64,000 nucleotides of DNA. Source: Fomitopsis serialis. Lineage: Eukaryota > Basidiomycota > Agaricomycetes > Polyporales > Fomitopsidaceae. Location: assembly GCF_022376445.1 (NCBI RefSeq), contig NW_025954969.1:124001-188000 (forward strand), written 5' to 3'. Below are positions 45,571 through 58,414 of the stretch, piece after piece; the first letter of the stretch is position 1, and each line of letters begins with the position of its first letter. The position numbers and the translations under genes were made by a program. Under the pieces are notes generated by a model, which saw only the letters and a list, made by a program, of their open reading frames with translations, was not told where the DNA came from and did no database searches.

Positions 45571-48500
45571 CTTGGCTTCTGCATCCTTAGAAATGGCCCC
45601 TGTAGTGCAGGAACGACGTCAGTTGAGCTCGCAGACGTGCAAACATAATACGCACGCAGTCTTTTGGTGAGCAGCCGTCGCACTGCACTGCGCTCCCTCG
45701 TGAGACGCGTAGCGAACGTCTCGCGTCTTTTTTTCTTCTGCAGGACGAGCTTCGGCAAGAGCGGGCGTCGATTCGAGGCCTTGGTGGCGTGCTGCAGCCG
45801 CATGAACGACGAAGGTGACTAGTGGGCGAGCGAAGAGGGATGCGGGATTCGGTCCTGACCGAGGACTCTTACAGGAGTGCCGATATGATTGAACATCAGA
45901 CATACACGGTCTATTTGTACTTCGCGCGAGAGCGGTGACTGTTCCCGACACTCCTTGCGCATCGGCAGCCCAGGGCCGCATTGACCGTATGCGTCACTCG
46001 CCGTCGCTTCGTTGTTTGAATGCATCCCTGGACAGTACATTTTTCCCCTGATCCCTCTCGCTAATTAGACTTTCCTGCGCTGTTGTACCAAGCCTGGGTT
46101 GGTTCGGCTCAGTTGCACGTCTGGTTTCTTACCAGCCCTGCATCTCCGATCGACTTCCGAGCCTGGGTGTGCATCCACGATGTGACAAGCGGTCTGCCGC
46201 GCTGGCTCTACCGGCTAGGCCGGTGCAAGTAGCAAGCCGTGTCGAAGCGTCCTCTCACTGTACTGCGGCTAGGAGCCTTGTGTTCATCCTTGTACCACTG
46301 AGTGACAACCAAAATTACAGTAGAACACGAGACAGTGACCATGCGTGTATGCATATTTTGGCTGCAGCACGGCTCATGGGCTATCGACGCTCACTTCGTA
46401 GCGAGATTTTGGGTGTGAACACTCGGACAAACATCACCGACAGACAGCCCGTATGTCGCGCACGTCACACGAATATCGTATGGGCTCGCCTTGCGCATGG
46501 GATCCAGGCGTCTGCAGTACTCCATGTCAATGACTGGCCCTTGAGCTTGATCCGTCCTCGGTCACTCGGTTCAAAAGCCAATCTGGGAGTGGTCTGCAGT
46601 ACGGGCAGTACACTCATTCAGAGCCACAATACGAAGCGACCACAAGCCTTGTTCGTTTGCTGCGCGGGCGACGATGGTTCAGGATATCATTCAAGGCCCG
46701 AATCCACCGCCCTCGACCCTTCACTAATAAATCCGCACGATGTTGTTGAGCAAGACTGCGACGAGCGATCAAGCGCGGTAGGTTCAAGCCTACAGTCGCA
46801 TAGCCGGAAGCTCGCATTATTTCACTATTCACCAGTGCGTACTACCGGACTATCGGACGTACACCGACGGGAACGGTGAGCAGACTCGAACGCCGGAGCA
46901 TTGGTTCATTCATGGCCATGTGCAGCCCATCTCGTCGTCACAAATTCGCACCGTGATATTCTTCCAATAGTATGCTCCTGACGAGTGCCGTGCCGTGCTT
47001 CGATGTTTCATCCGGAAGTCTGGTGAGTCGCTATGCTGCGGTTCATCTCTCCAGGGCTGACAAGTCTCGCACGTTGCTCGAGTCGACGTCTCTGCGGTAA
47101 AGAGAGCCGCACTGGACCGAACCGATCTCTGAGCTGTTCAAGGACCTATGTACCAGCTCACGAGTTCATTCTCCTGGCTTGGCGATCAGGGCGGACGATG
47201 GATGCCAGCTGCAAACGCATCGTACTCTACGTCGGGCGTGACTCATCAGTCGAGTGCTCACTGCCCAGTAACCACCGAGTGCTTGTCACGGTACGTCAAT
47301 TGACCTGACTGTCTGACACTCCCGGAAATTCCGACTGACCCAATCTCTGCACACGAGAGTCAATTGCTCGTCTACAGATCCTCAGTGATTATGCACCACA
47401 GTGCGCTCGCGGCGGTTCGTGGATACTGTCGCAAATGATTCAGGGCAGCGGTGAAACATTCCCGGTCTCGAACTCTCACCGCGGTTGCCGTTCAATCAGT
47501 AGCGGATCGGTGGAACTTGGAGGTGTGAGAATAGCGTGACATCGAGCGTCGCCACGCTCGGATGAGTCTGCCGTTCAATGTTCAACCGTTGGCTCAGGAA
47601 CTGCTGCGGTCCTCGTAGCATGATGCAACGGGTACGCCGCCAAACCCAGGTCAAGGACTTGATGCGCCGCTCGTGTCACAAATCCAGGCCGACGCGTTCG
47701 ACGATCGAGCTTTCTTATACGCTAGCAGCATCTTACGTGGGGCAGTTAATGTGCGCATATTCCGGGGCTGCCGTTGATCTCACGAGACACTGACCGACGT
47801 CCGACGAGATCCACGCGAGGAGCAACGCAACGGTCCGGGATTCGTGAACCTCCCTCCAAGGCACTGACACCGCCCTTCAGCGGAAGCACGCACAGGGGAC
47901 GGAATGGTGCCGTCTGCTTAGGGCGTAGAACGCCCCGCCGCGTATAGCGGGACATTGCGACGGTTCGCGTTTCACGACTCATCAGAACCGAGGTTTGTTC
48001 TAGTCGAGATCGCGATCCGGGGCGGCGGGAGAACGGGATGAGTCGTACGTGACGTCCGACAGCGGTTCTGTTAGATCGCGCACGTGTATAACGAGAGGTG
48101 AGTGTTGTTTCGACGTATGGATCAATCTAACTTCGTGTCTGTCTCAGTATGTACGTAGAGGTACGCAGAGCTGGCGACCTGTTCTACTAGCCTAGAGCTC
48201 CATGGTCAGAGCTGTGATTCGCGTTTGGTAGTGACCAGCTCAAGGCGCCAGTCACTCACTTCGACCAGAGTCCGCCATTTGCAGCTCGGAATCCAGTTCG
48301 TCGTGAACGACTGGACCCGCGTCGTACACCTCTCCTTTCCAGGAGAGCTCGCCGTCCGAGGCGGTCTTCGGGCTTGCTGTCCTGCAGTGACTCGTCTGAC
48401 ACGCCGACACGAGCGGGGCAGGACAGTCGTCAAGGACGCATCGCCGCGGGCTTCCACCGCCTGCTTCTGACATAGTGGTACTACTGTCGGGAAATCGGCG

Positions 48501-50771
48501 GCAGGCTAATTGCAGCGCCTTCCGCAATCGTACGCCACCGCGATGAGTCGTGCGTCTGATCTTGCCACGGATCGTCCGGACTCGGAGGATGCACACGTAG
48601 CACGTCGAGACGGTAGTGCCTCCCCGTCAGTCCTTCGATTCACGTCAGTTGCCCGGACGGTGTTGCGCTCAAGTCGCTGGGCATGGACGGGTGAGCATAG
48701 CGAATGCCTTTGGTGAGTAAGGGCCCAGTCTCTGGCATGTCTGACCGATTGACAGACGGCCGAGGTTCCCGAAGTATCGCGGCGGTCGCGTCACGTCGTG
48801 TTACGGGACTATGGATCAGAAAGGCAGCCGACATCGAACGGACGGCTGCTCTGCCGTAGCGATCTCGACGCAGGGTCCTGGAAGGATGGAGTTGAAGTCC
48901 GGTCAGCGGGATTACCTTGATCAGGTACGTCTGGAAATACCTCGCGTTTCGCAGAAACACCCGCAAATGAGTGGTCATAGCAATGCTCGACCTTCATGAC
49001 GAAGCACAGCTCTGTGAGCTCTGTTCTGTCACTCGATGCTTGGCCGCTACCGGGGCCCTCTCTCAGACCCGCCTTATGGGTTTTAAGCCTGCCTTCCGCC
49101 GACCTCCAACCGTTTGGGATCGGCGAAACTTGAAGGCACCTGTGCACGAATGACGCGTAGAAGGCGCATCAAGAATCCACTAGCATCGGCGATCGAGCAG
49201 TGTACGTACGTTGCCGACAGTCGATCTCCGCGAACCGGGTTCCGCACACGCACCCACGCACCCTGACAACGATGAGCGCCGTGGAGAATCTTGCCCGGTT
49301 CAGGGCCGTCTCGGCTGGACTCTGGTCAGGTAGTACGCCGCCCGGGTGCCATAGCGGCGTGGTCCCTAGCGAGACGCACGAATGCGTCAGCACAACCGGC
49401 ACCATGCAGCAATGCGTGGGAGCGTCGCCGTACGGTAGGGATAAAAGGCGACGTGTTGAGCAGCCAGTTAACTCAGTACTCTCCCTCCTACTCTCTCTCG
49501 TCTCCCCTCCCCTGCGACGACTATCGCAGTCTGCACAAGGTTTATTCGTTTTCCTCTGCGTTGTTCTGAGGCTGACGTGTGTGCCGTACTGCAGGTCTTG
49601 TCGTCGCCGCGCTGCTCTGACTCGTCGGTAAGCCCTTTCGCTCCTGTCTCCCGCTGTCCGTGACGTGACGGAGGTCGCCGTGCCGAATCTTGGGTTCGCT
49701 TGCGGATGTCGTCTCTCGCTGCTGGAGTGGTCGTCGAGGGTGACGGGGGATGTCAGGTTCGGTCAGTCCGTCCGTCCTGTCAGTCTGCACGTATACTCAG
49801 CGCTCAGCTCTTGCTCCGCGTACGCCAGCCGCCGACACGGACTGTACTTACGAAAGGCTGGGCATGGCCTATCGTTGAAACGCTTCGATGACCGTGTGGT
49901 CTTCGTTGGTATTCGTTGGGTGACGCGGGATTGCGGTACGTCGTCTCGTGTGTTGGTGCTCAGTTGAACTGTACTCACCACTCGTAGCAGGGTGTCCGGA
50001 TTCGGCCCGTAGATGATCGACGGGTCGCTCAGCTCGAACGCTGTGCCGTGCGGTATGCTGTCAGCTCATCGTGGACGACTCGAAGGCCAGTTTACCGGCT
50101 ACAGCATGCCTGCGTCGGTTCCTTGGGCAGTGGCAGCTTATGCGGGGGGCACCCGCGACCTTGGCCGTCCCGATTCGGGATGGTGTTCTCGTACTCCGTT
50201 CACAGCTGGCGTGGGTAAAACGTCATTACGGAAAGCTCGCGGCGAAGGGGGCGGATGATGTAGTGCCGGGTAGGATCACGAGCGCAGCTTGACTAGACAC
50301 CGATGTAGTAGATGCCCAATATATTTCGGTTGAGCGTGTACAGCCGAGCCTGGTACCGCGAGTGCCGCGCGCGCAACTCGTCAGGATGCGTGCATGTTGT
50401 TTGCATTGAAGACTAAAGGATCGGACTAATGGGTCGGATCAGGTCGGGGTACGCACTGTAGGGGGGCGAAAGCTGTATAGTGACTCGAAGATGACAGTGA
50501 GTACTAACAAGAGGCAAAGAACAGGGCGAACGAGCTTGATTTCGGGGCACGGCGGATAGATGCTGCGAGATCGGCATCCCGAGATGTCGAGGACGGAGGG
50601 ACCGTGTACTCGTGCAGCTCAACGGACGTCTTGTCCACAAGCTATCCATTGCCTGACGAGATGGGCTTCATGCATCTGCCGGTACAGGAATACTGTCCGT
50701 CCAGCATGACTGACCATACGCATGCCGGCCGGGTGCTCCAAGTTCATCATGTGTAATCGTAGAAATGGATT
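45571..50771. other. 5.2-kb stretch without recognisable genes
   Basis: Read on both strands. Open frames up to 236 codons occur (46169-46879, plus) but show no motif, no repeated domain and no plausible intron pattern. A TATA-like ATAAAA lies near 49441, followed by a C/T-rich tract (49480-49520), which resembles a transcription start, yet no coding exon downstream could be identified. No tRNA, transposon ends or long repeats were found. Confidence 0.35.
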
Positions 50772-53077
50772 TCATTGAAGTAATGGTAGATACAAAACGG
50801 GGCCCGCGCTGTTAACATGACACAGCGTCCTTGTGTACATACGACTAACGAAGTGTCGCGAGTGCGCACCTGCACGAGGCGAGCCTCCAACTCTCGCAGT
50901 CCGATGATTATCACTCACCTCGTCGATCAGTCTAAAGCTCTCCAACAAGCTTCGGTCAGGTTGCGCTGCGCCGAAGTCCATGCTCCGCTGCGGCCCAAAC
51001 CCGATCGACGACGGTGAGTGCGGTGAGGACGTCGATATTGGCGGGACAGCAAGCTGCGCCGTCGACGCGGGCGCCGAGAACTTGTCAAAGTGCACTTTCA
51101 GCGCACGCCCGTTGTACTCGTACCTTCACCGCGAAACATCAGGACGCTTGCGACTGAGTGTCCGCACGAAGCGCGAAGACAGATACAAGCCACGTACCCG
51201 TTGAACATCCGCACCGCCCTCTCCGCATCCTGCTCGTTCGAGAAGCTGACCGTGCCAAACCCTCTTGACCGGCCGTCGGCTCCCAACGCAACGTCTGCGC
51301 GTGTGACCCCGCCAGCTTGACGGAAGAGGTCCTTCAGATCTTGCCACTGTATATGGAATGGCAGCTGCCATGATACGAGAGATTAGCCTTCGTCTCAGGA
51401 CAGTCCCAAGCCATGATGGGAGAGAAGACAGAAAAGACGCAGCACCACGAGGGTCACGAGTCCCAACGCACCGCTACTGTGGTACTCTCTGTACCATGTA
51501 CAGATCATAGCCACTAGAATTTCGGCAGCAACTCTGGGAGACCAGACACAGCTGTGACACGACCAATCTCCCCCTGGATCTAAAGTGGGAGACACTGGTC
51601 GACCAGCTCCACGCCGACCAGACCTCCACCTCGACCGTTCGATCTACCTCCGACAATTGTTGCCAAAATCTCTGCTGCAGCGAGGCAGGCGCATGCAGTG
51701 GCCCTCCCGGACACGCCAACTGTCGCCATGACACGGACCGTCAGGTGGCCGAGGACGACGCCCGTGAGGCGCCACGGACGGACGGTACATACCCCGACCA
51801 AAGGAGAAGCGAGGTCCCCCTCCTGGTTCAACTGCTGCCTGTCTTTGTGACATGCAGAGGTACCATTCCAGTCGTGTGCATCTTCAATGATCCGTAGAAT
51901 TGGTCACGGACAGCTCAAAACGGAGGGTCCATCGGCGACAGAGGGGAAGAGGCAAGTAAGAACACTGAGACACAGTACTCACGTTGCCCACAAACAGATT
52001 CCTGCTGACACTCGGCCCTGCGCCATTGCCCGTCCCAGGTCTTGACGCTCCCGCACTCAGCGGCGGCGCTAGCGGATCGTCGACCTCTGCAGTCGATACA
52101 GTCACGATTATACGGAAGTGAAGTAGAGGCGGGCATGACGAAATTGAGCACCGATCTCCCTCGAGTAGAACATGGCCACTCACCCAACCCCGATCCCGAG
52201 TTGAACCTACTCATCGGCGCCGGACTCGCCAGCCCGTTACCCATGCCCGCCCCAAACCCTCCTCCAGCACCCAATGGACTCGGCAGCGCGCTCCCTACTC
52301 CAAGCCCCAGTCCCTCCTCCCCAGTAATAACCCTGTCCTTCCTCACCTCCAGCACGCGCCCCTGCCAGCACCATCCCTGAAACATCCCAATCGCGCGCTC
52401 TGCATCCTCCTGCGACGCGAGCAGGACCGTGCCGTGCCCGCGCGAGCGGTTGTCGGGTCCGAGAGCGACGTCCGCGCGGAGGACCGTACCGGCACGGCGG
52501 AAGAGGTCCTTGAGATCTTGCCAACGGACGCGGTAAGGGAGCTGTGACGTTGGGTTAGTGAATGCTTCAAAATGGGGAAACGGGGCGAGGACAATCCAGA
52601 AAACATTTGCAGGTGTACACTCACGTTGCCTACGAACAACTGTGTTCTCGTGTCGCGCCCGCTCGCGCTGCCCGCTGGCGAGCTTGCCATCGCAAGCTGA
52701 ATGACGGCCTCGATGTCGTCGTTGCTCGGCGTCCCTCCTCCGCTTACGCTCAGCGCCGGGATTGCGTCGCTGAGGCTGGCCGCGGAGCCGGTGATGCTGG
52801 GCGCCCTCAGGTGCGCGGAGGGCATGGTAGGTGACCGTGCTCCGGAGAGCGGCGACCTCGCGCCGGCGGGGATGCCATTTGAGAGGTGCGGCGAGATCGC
52901 ACGCGAGGCCACGGAGGAGGTAACGCCGGAGCCCTGCGCAAACGGCGAATAGCTGAGGGGTGGCTGGCCGAACGGAGATGATAGAGAGGAGGGCGGCTGG
53001 GCGAGGTCGACGGCGTGGAGAGGCGCGCCGAAGGGCGGGGGGCGGCCACCGAGGGCGGCGGGGATGTGCGACTGCAT
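50772..53077 (-). CDS. Two-RRM RNA-binding protein, truncated copy B
   Basis: Near-identical duplicate of the gene at 37386-41188, but its frame is intact where copy A is broken: GSGVTSSVASRAISPHLSNG in the N-terminal region, VITGEEGLGLGVGSALPSPL after RRM1, and YEYNGRALKVHFDKFSAPAS after RRM2. Both RRMs (LPYRVRWQDLKDLFRRAG and LPFHIQWQDLKDLFRQAG) and the 616-nt RRM2 intron are preserved. The tail is lost: after SSIGFGPQ it jumps to RSMDFGAAQPDRSLLESFRL, equivalent to a point about 50 residues further on in copy A, then diverges and stops at 50772. Product length roughly 400 residues. Whether it is expressed is unknown. It carries its own copy of the promoter. Confidence 0.75.
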
Positions 53078-53404
53078 GTATCGGGCAATCGCACCGTATG
53101 GTGCCCGGGGTGTGGATGCGCGGGGCGGTGTCTGGCTAGCGAGTCACCGCACGCTCGGGGTCGTAGCGGTCGTCGTCGTGACGGTGCGCTCGACGATGCA
53201 CGAGCCTGATGTGGGGTACGCGGCGTGGGTGGTCGTCGTCGTGTCGAGCGTCGCCGAGGTGTGCGCGGGCGACGTGATGGCAGGCGTTGGGGGCGAAGAG
53301 TCGGGAAAAGACTTGGAGCCAGGGAGGCGGCGCATGTCCTTGCGGGCGACTTGTGGGCGGGAATCGCTCCCCACTCGCCGCCCTCGGCTGCCGCCCACGT
53401 GGAG

Positions 53405-53412
53405 TGACGTCA
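53405..53412. promoter_or_regulatory. CRE/ATF-type site upstream of copy B
   Basis: TGACGTCA at the position equivalent to 41516-41523. Confidence 0.5.
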
Positions 53413-53586
53413 CCCGTCTTCGCCATGGCAGCGCTCCCTGTCACTGTCGGTCTCTCTTCTTTTCCTGCCTCCAGCGCCGAGCGCCCCCCCGCGGCTGCCA
53501 ATCGAGCGCGACCGTCGACGACCGCCGGGCGCCCGCCAGCCGTGCCCATCCCGCACCGCACCCCGACAGCACCCCAGAATGTGCTC

Positions 53587-53594
53587 TGACGTCA
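53587..53594. promoter_or_regulatory. CRE/ATF-type site present only in copy B
   Basis: TGACGTCA; the equivalent copy A sequence near 41695 reads TGACACAG, so the octamer is lost or gained in one copy. Confidence 0.4.
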
Positions 53595-53660
53595 CAGCGA
53601 TCGCCCTTCTTTGGCATGCTGCATCCCCGCGCCCTCTGCGGACGGTGCGGAATCGAGAGC

Positions 53661-55139
53661 ACGTCTCGCGGAAATCAATGCCATATTGTCCACGGAATAC
53701 ACTCAGAATACACGAGGTATGTTCTGTTGCTTCCAATTATCCTCGCATATGCTCCGTACCTCGCTTCTGCGGTGATCGTGTCTCCGTTCAGTCTTCCAGG
53801 TAAATCCTGCGAGATGAGACAGGTGTGCAGGCACTACGTAGAGTATGATCTCATGGCTGCAAGAGAAGCGTCTCTCAGGTGCATGTGTGAGTGACAGCCA
53901 TCCGATATATCAACTACGATTCTCATACACTTTGCTCCGCTCGACAGGATCTATATCGTCTCGTAGCCAATCCGCACCCTCGCCTTAGGCGAGCATCGCG
54001 CGATGTCTACCTTCCGTTCTTGTGCAGCTGCTGGGTTGCCGTAATTCCGCAGTACTGCAATCCGTCTAGCAGCAGTCCGCCGGATCACGTCGATGCACAC
54101 ATCACGGTGAGAACCACGCCTTGAGAATTGAATCGGTGACGTTCATGCTGATCCGAGATTCGTGTGCAGTTTCCAAGATCTCTATTGCGGGGCGCCGTGG
54201 CAGCACGGAAGTCGAACCGTCGTCAAATGTTCGCACCCCACCAGCTGCGAAGTTCCTGCTGGGAGGCACTGGGCCGCCGCTATCGATTGACACAAGACTT
54301 CTCCATAACATTGTAGTATTCATTCGCTTTGTCTTGGCTCCTTGATGATGCGTTGTGCTCGGAAGACTCCACGGGATCCTCGTCGAAGATCTAATCCTCA
54401 GAACGTGCCAAAGACCATGAAGCAAGACCTCCCGTCGATACAGAGTAGCTCGTCAACGCGTGAAAGATCTAACTACCAACGTCGTTGTGCAGGCGATCCC
54501 TTAGCCGGTCCATTCTTTGTGAACGTCCAGCCGGGCGTATCACGGTGCGTCCCTGGACCCGATCCGGATGTGGACGCAGTGTGGCCTTACGGTTGAAGAC
54601 GACATCACATCTAGTCGACATCACGCTGCCAGATCTAGAGCTGCAGTCCACACGGACTTGTAAACTCATAAGTATTAAAGCTTAAAGCACAAAGCGTGCG
54701 GGACACGACGATCCCGGCGCGGCGGACCTCGACGCGAGGCGAGGAAATGCATGTTCGGGGCAGTGAGACTGCCCTATGCGGTCTCGAAGCCACACACTTC
54801 GGCAGACGTTGTGGGAGGAGTGGCAATTGACCCGGGAAAATCACGGGCGAAACGGGGGACGATCACATTGCAGAAATCGACAACGGAGGTCTCGCTTTGC
54901 TAGGCTACAATGGTATGATTCACCGCTCATGTCCTGGATGATAAGTTTTAGTTTGATCCCGGGCCTCTGGACTCTGTGTTCAGTAGTCACTGTAGAATGA
55001 CTGAGCGATCCAAGCAGTACCTTTAGGATCACTGCCTTAGAAAAGGTACGCCACCTAAGGGCGAAGCGAACACATCACGGTACACACTGAATGGTTCCGA
55101 GAGACTACTAGATGTCAGCCTGGTACATACGTCTCACCG
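53661..55139. other. Intergenic stretch, no gene recognised
   Basis: About 1.5 kb beyond the duplicated block. Short frames only. The 3' part contains one arm of a diverged direct repeat (54901-54990). Confidence 0.4.
54901..54990 (+). repeat. Diverged direct repeat, arm 1
   Basis: Shares a colinear pattern with 55535-55618: TAGGCYACAATGG, then GTAAGTTTYAGTT-like sequence, then CCTCTGGA.TCTGTGTT. Roughly 70% identical by eye. Confidence 0.6.
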
Positions 55140-55500
55140 ATGGACTACACTGACCTGCGTGCACAGTGGCTGCCGCTCGTTGCGACCGCTCGGCTCGACG
55201 ACACCCTGTCGTCTCCCAGGTTCCGCTACTTGGAGCTAGTCATTATTCGAGTCTCCAGTGAACCACTTCTACGCCAAGGAAGGAAATCCCCGTTCAAGAC
55301 GGATGGCATTCGAGGAGGCACAATGGAGAGCCGAGAAGCTACTCACCGTATTGTCAAAGTTGACCTCTCGTGAGTTCCCAAGATTATGTTGGCAATGGTC
55401 GTCGCAGCGCTCATGCGATACTGTACGGCCAGTGCATACACTATGCAGCGTGTATGGGGACATCCTGCGTATGCGATACGATACCCGGATACATTCACCA
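55140..55500 (+). pseudogene. C-terminal fragment of an F-box/LRR gene
   Basis: Plus-strand translation WLPLVATARLDDTLSSPRFR YLELVIIRVSSE parallels WLPLVATSRLDEILSSPRFR RLEHVTFKISAN of the F-box protein at 32321-34072. Further on, in other frames, come MAFEEAQWRAEKLLTVLSKL (compare LAFLEARWRAEQVRHVFQRL) and LRMRYDTRIHSPDSRIY (compare IRMRYGVQIRQD). There is no F-box or start upstream, and the frame shifts at least once, so this is a decayed 3' remnant of a paralogue. Confidence 0.75.
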
Positions 55501-55534
55501 GACTCACGTATATATATTGAACTTCGACCGGCGA

Positions 55535-55618
55535 TAGGCCACAATGGCATCATTTACTGTGCATTTCCTGCATGGTAAGTTTCAGTTCGATCCTCTGGAG
55601 TCTGTGTTTAATACCCAC
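55535..55618 (+). repeat. Diverged direct repeat, arm 2
   Basis: Second copy of the 54901-54990 sequence, about 630 bp downstream, flanking the F-box remnant. Confidence 0.6.
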
Positions 55619-55970
55619 CTTTCTCTTGGCCTACTACGGGCATATGTACTTACAGCACTTCAATATGGCGTTTGTGTAAAATGTCGACGGCGAACCGGAT
55701 GTACTCACGGGATGTCTGCTACGTATTCCTCGCCCTCAATGTATGAGGGTTGCGAGAATAAGGGTCATTTGCTCCTGTTCGAGACTACGAAACTTGAAGT
55801 CAACGTCGGTGCCAAATGTGGGTGGCCAGGACAAACGTCACGCAAGTGACATGAACCAGTGAGGATTGAGTCACGCTAGATAAGCAACAGCAACGCGGCG
55901 AAGCCACCAGTTCACCTCTGCTTGCGACTGTCATCTCGGTGAACCCAGCCCTCCAGTGACTTGAGGCAGC

Positions 55971-56590
<620 letters not shown>

Positions 56591-58414
56591 AACAATACGC
56601 AGTCGGCAGTGTCAGAGTGGTGGGTTTTTACGTGTATAACATAGGCCGTCGTTGTTGTATTGTATGTGTATGTGTCTCTGTACTCGTTGTGTCGCCGTTT
56701 TGTCCCCCTGTCTGCAGACATAAGTACTGCAAGTGGGCCCAACAGGTCGTCGATGCCAGTGGCGCATCAGCTTCTTTGTGAGTCCCTGAACACGTTCCTG
56801 CGTCTCGTCGGTCTATGCCCATGAGCTTCCGTAGGGATGCCCCAAGTTTCGACTTGTTCAAGCTTTTGAATTCCATCTAATGATGGTCATTGCTTGGGGA
56901 GGGGTGGCTGCATCACCCAGGTGAGCGTAGAGGAGACCATATCTATATCCCGGTAGCTCTTGATATCCGTCTATGATGCCTCCGTGCTGAGCCTTAAGAA
57001 TTCTGTGCATAAGGCATTGACATCAAGCGCGGTACGTGTTGCATTCGTCGGATCATCGTGTCAATGGGTTGTCATTCATTCCGCGAAGGTCAGGGCGCAA
57101 TATGATCGTGCCTTGCGCGTGAAGCTCTCACACAAGATGTCGCCCACATATTTTCCGTTATACTGGACCGGTCATACATCTCAGGCCTCAGGTACCGGAC
57201 CCATTGCCAAGAAACGTTTGCATACGCGCTCTCGACATAAAATGCTGGATACCCTATTGACACGACGCAGTCCTGCAATGACCTCTGAATCCGCGGTGAT
57301 GGATGGACGTTGTATCAGGACTAGCCCCAAGCCCGCGTTGGCGCACACTTCAGTCTGGATCGAGTATACAGTCGCTGCAGCGCTCGGTGGCGGCGCCAGT
57401 ATTATGAAGACCGCACCGCTCTATCATCATAGACTCTATGTGCCACAGCGAGCAACCTCCTTTACACCCGCGGTCCAGGTTCAAGATCCGGTGTGTGTCT
57501 GAGCACGTTCTTTGAATGCAGAGGACAAGTACTGACAGTGGCGCACTAAAAGTGCTGCCTGAGCTGTTGTGAATCACTAAGTGATCTGTGGTGCAGCGGG
57601 CGCGGTGAGGACCGAGTAAATCACTCGGTTGGCTATGTGTGGTTTGCTAACTGTAGGAGTGAAACGCCCTACTGTCAGTACAAGGTGACTCAGGTAAGCG
57701 TCAGGGTAGCGATCGCTACTAAAGATGTTCTCTGCTTTCCATTGATCTGTGGCGCTCAAGCTACACCATGCCTATGAGGCAATGCGCTGGATTTTACCAG
57801 TAATAATCCCCTTTCAGCACACCGTACGGCGGAGAAAACGGGTAACGAAGTGACTTCACGCGTTGTTCGCCTCCCAGACTTCCGTAATTATTGATACTAC
57901 TGTTGTACAGCCATAGGACACCCAGAACGGTCTTGAAACGACTTCTAATAAAGCCGAACTATCCAAGCCGACGTGAGACACGTTCTCCGAGCGATATTTC
58001 TCATGCCTTGAGGAACAGGACTCATCTGCCTCGCAGGGTCTGTAATTAGGTGCGAGTCCGAATATCTCGTGCGCTTTCCACTCAGGCTGACGTCCCTTTT
58101 ATGCTCAATTGACACTGGCATCCAAGGTCTTGGCCCGACAGGTGTGTGACGCCGCGTTTTTGGCTTCTGTCATCGGACATACGGGGACGGCGACAGTACA
58201 CTTGACAGCGCTGGCCAGTGTCCAATTTGTGCCTGGCTTTCCCTGTGTAGTCGCGGTGCATGCTGATCGGCGTGGTCCTGGCGCATAACGACAATGTCGA
58301 GCGCGGTCTGGTGAACCGATGCCCTATTCAGTGCAGGGGTACAAAAGGGGACCATGTCGAGGACTCGAACGCCAGCATCCTCCCCTCCCTGGATCATTTC
58401 CTACACAGTTCATA
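56591..58414. other. Intergenic stretch between H2B and secreted-protein gene
   Basis: About 1.8 kb. The first 290 bp are T/G-rich and probably H2B 3' UTR. A 180-codon plus-strand frame (56960-57502) has no recognisable motif. The last 100 bp contain a TATA-like element for the next gene. Confidence 0.4.
58338..58348 (+). promoter_or_regulatory. TATA-like element of the secreted-protein gene
   Basis: GGTACAAAAGG lies about 70 bp upstream of the chosen ATG at 58415, fitting a core promoter and a short 5' UTR. Confidence 0.45.

Larger units (their letters stand above)
50985..53660. repeat. Segmental duplication, copy B (about 2.68 kb)
   Basis: Matches 39105-41750 base for base over nearly all its length. 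The left limit is where the copy A Gln-rich segment is skipped; the right limit lies just beyond the upstream TGACGTCA. Confidence 0.95.

Noticed and set aside
46770..46820. GGTTCAAGCCT resembling a tRNA B box
   Set aside because: No A box, acceptor stem or anticodon arm can be folded around it. No tRNA was supported anywhere in the window.
46169..46879. A 236-codon plus-strand open frame in the gene-poor interval
   Set aside because: Random-looking composition, no motif, no plausible introns; compatible with chance at this GC content.
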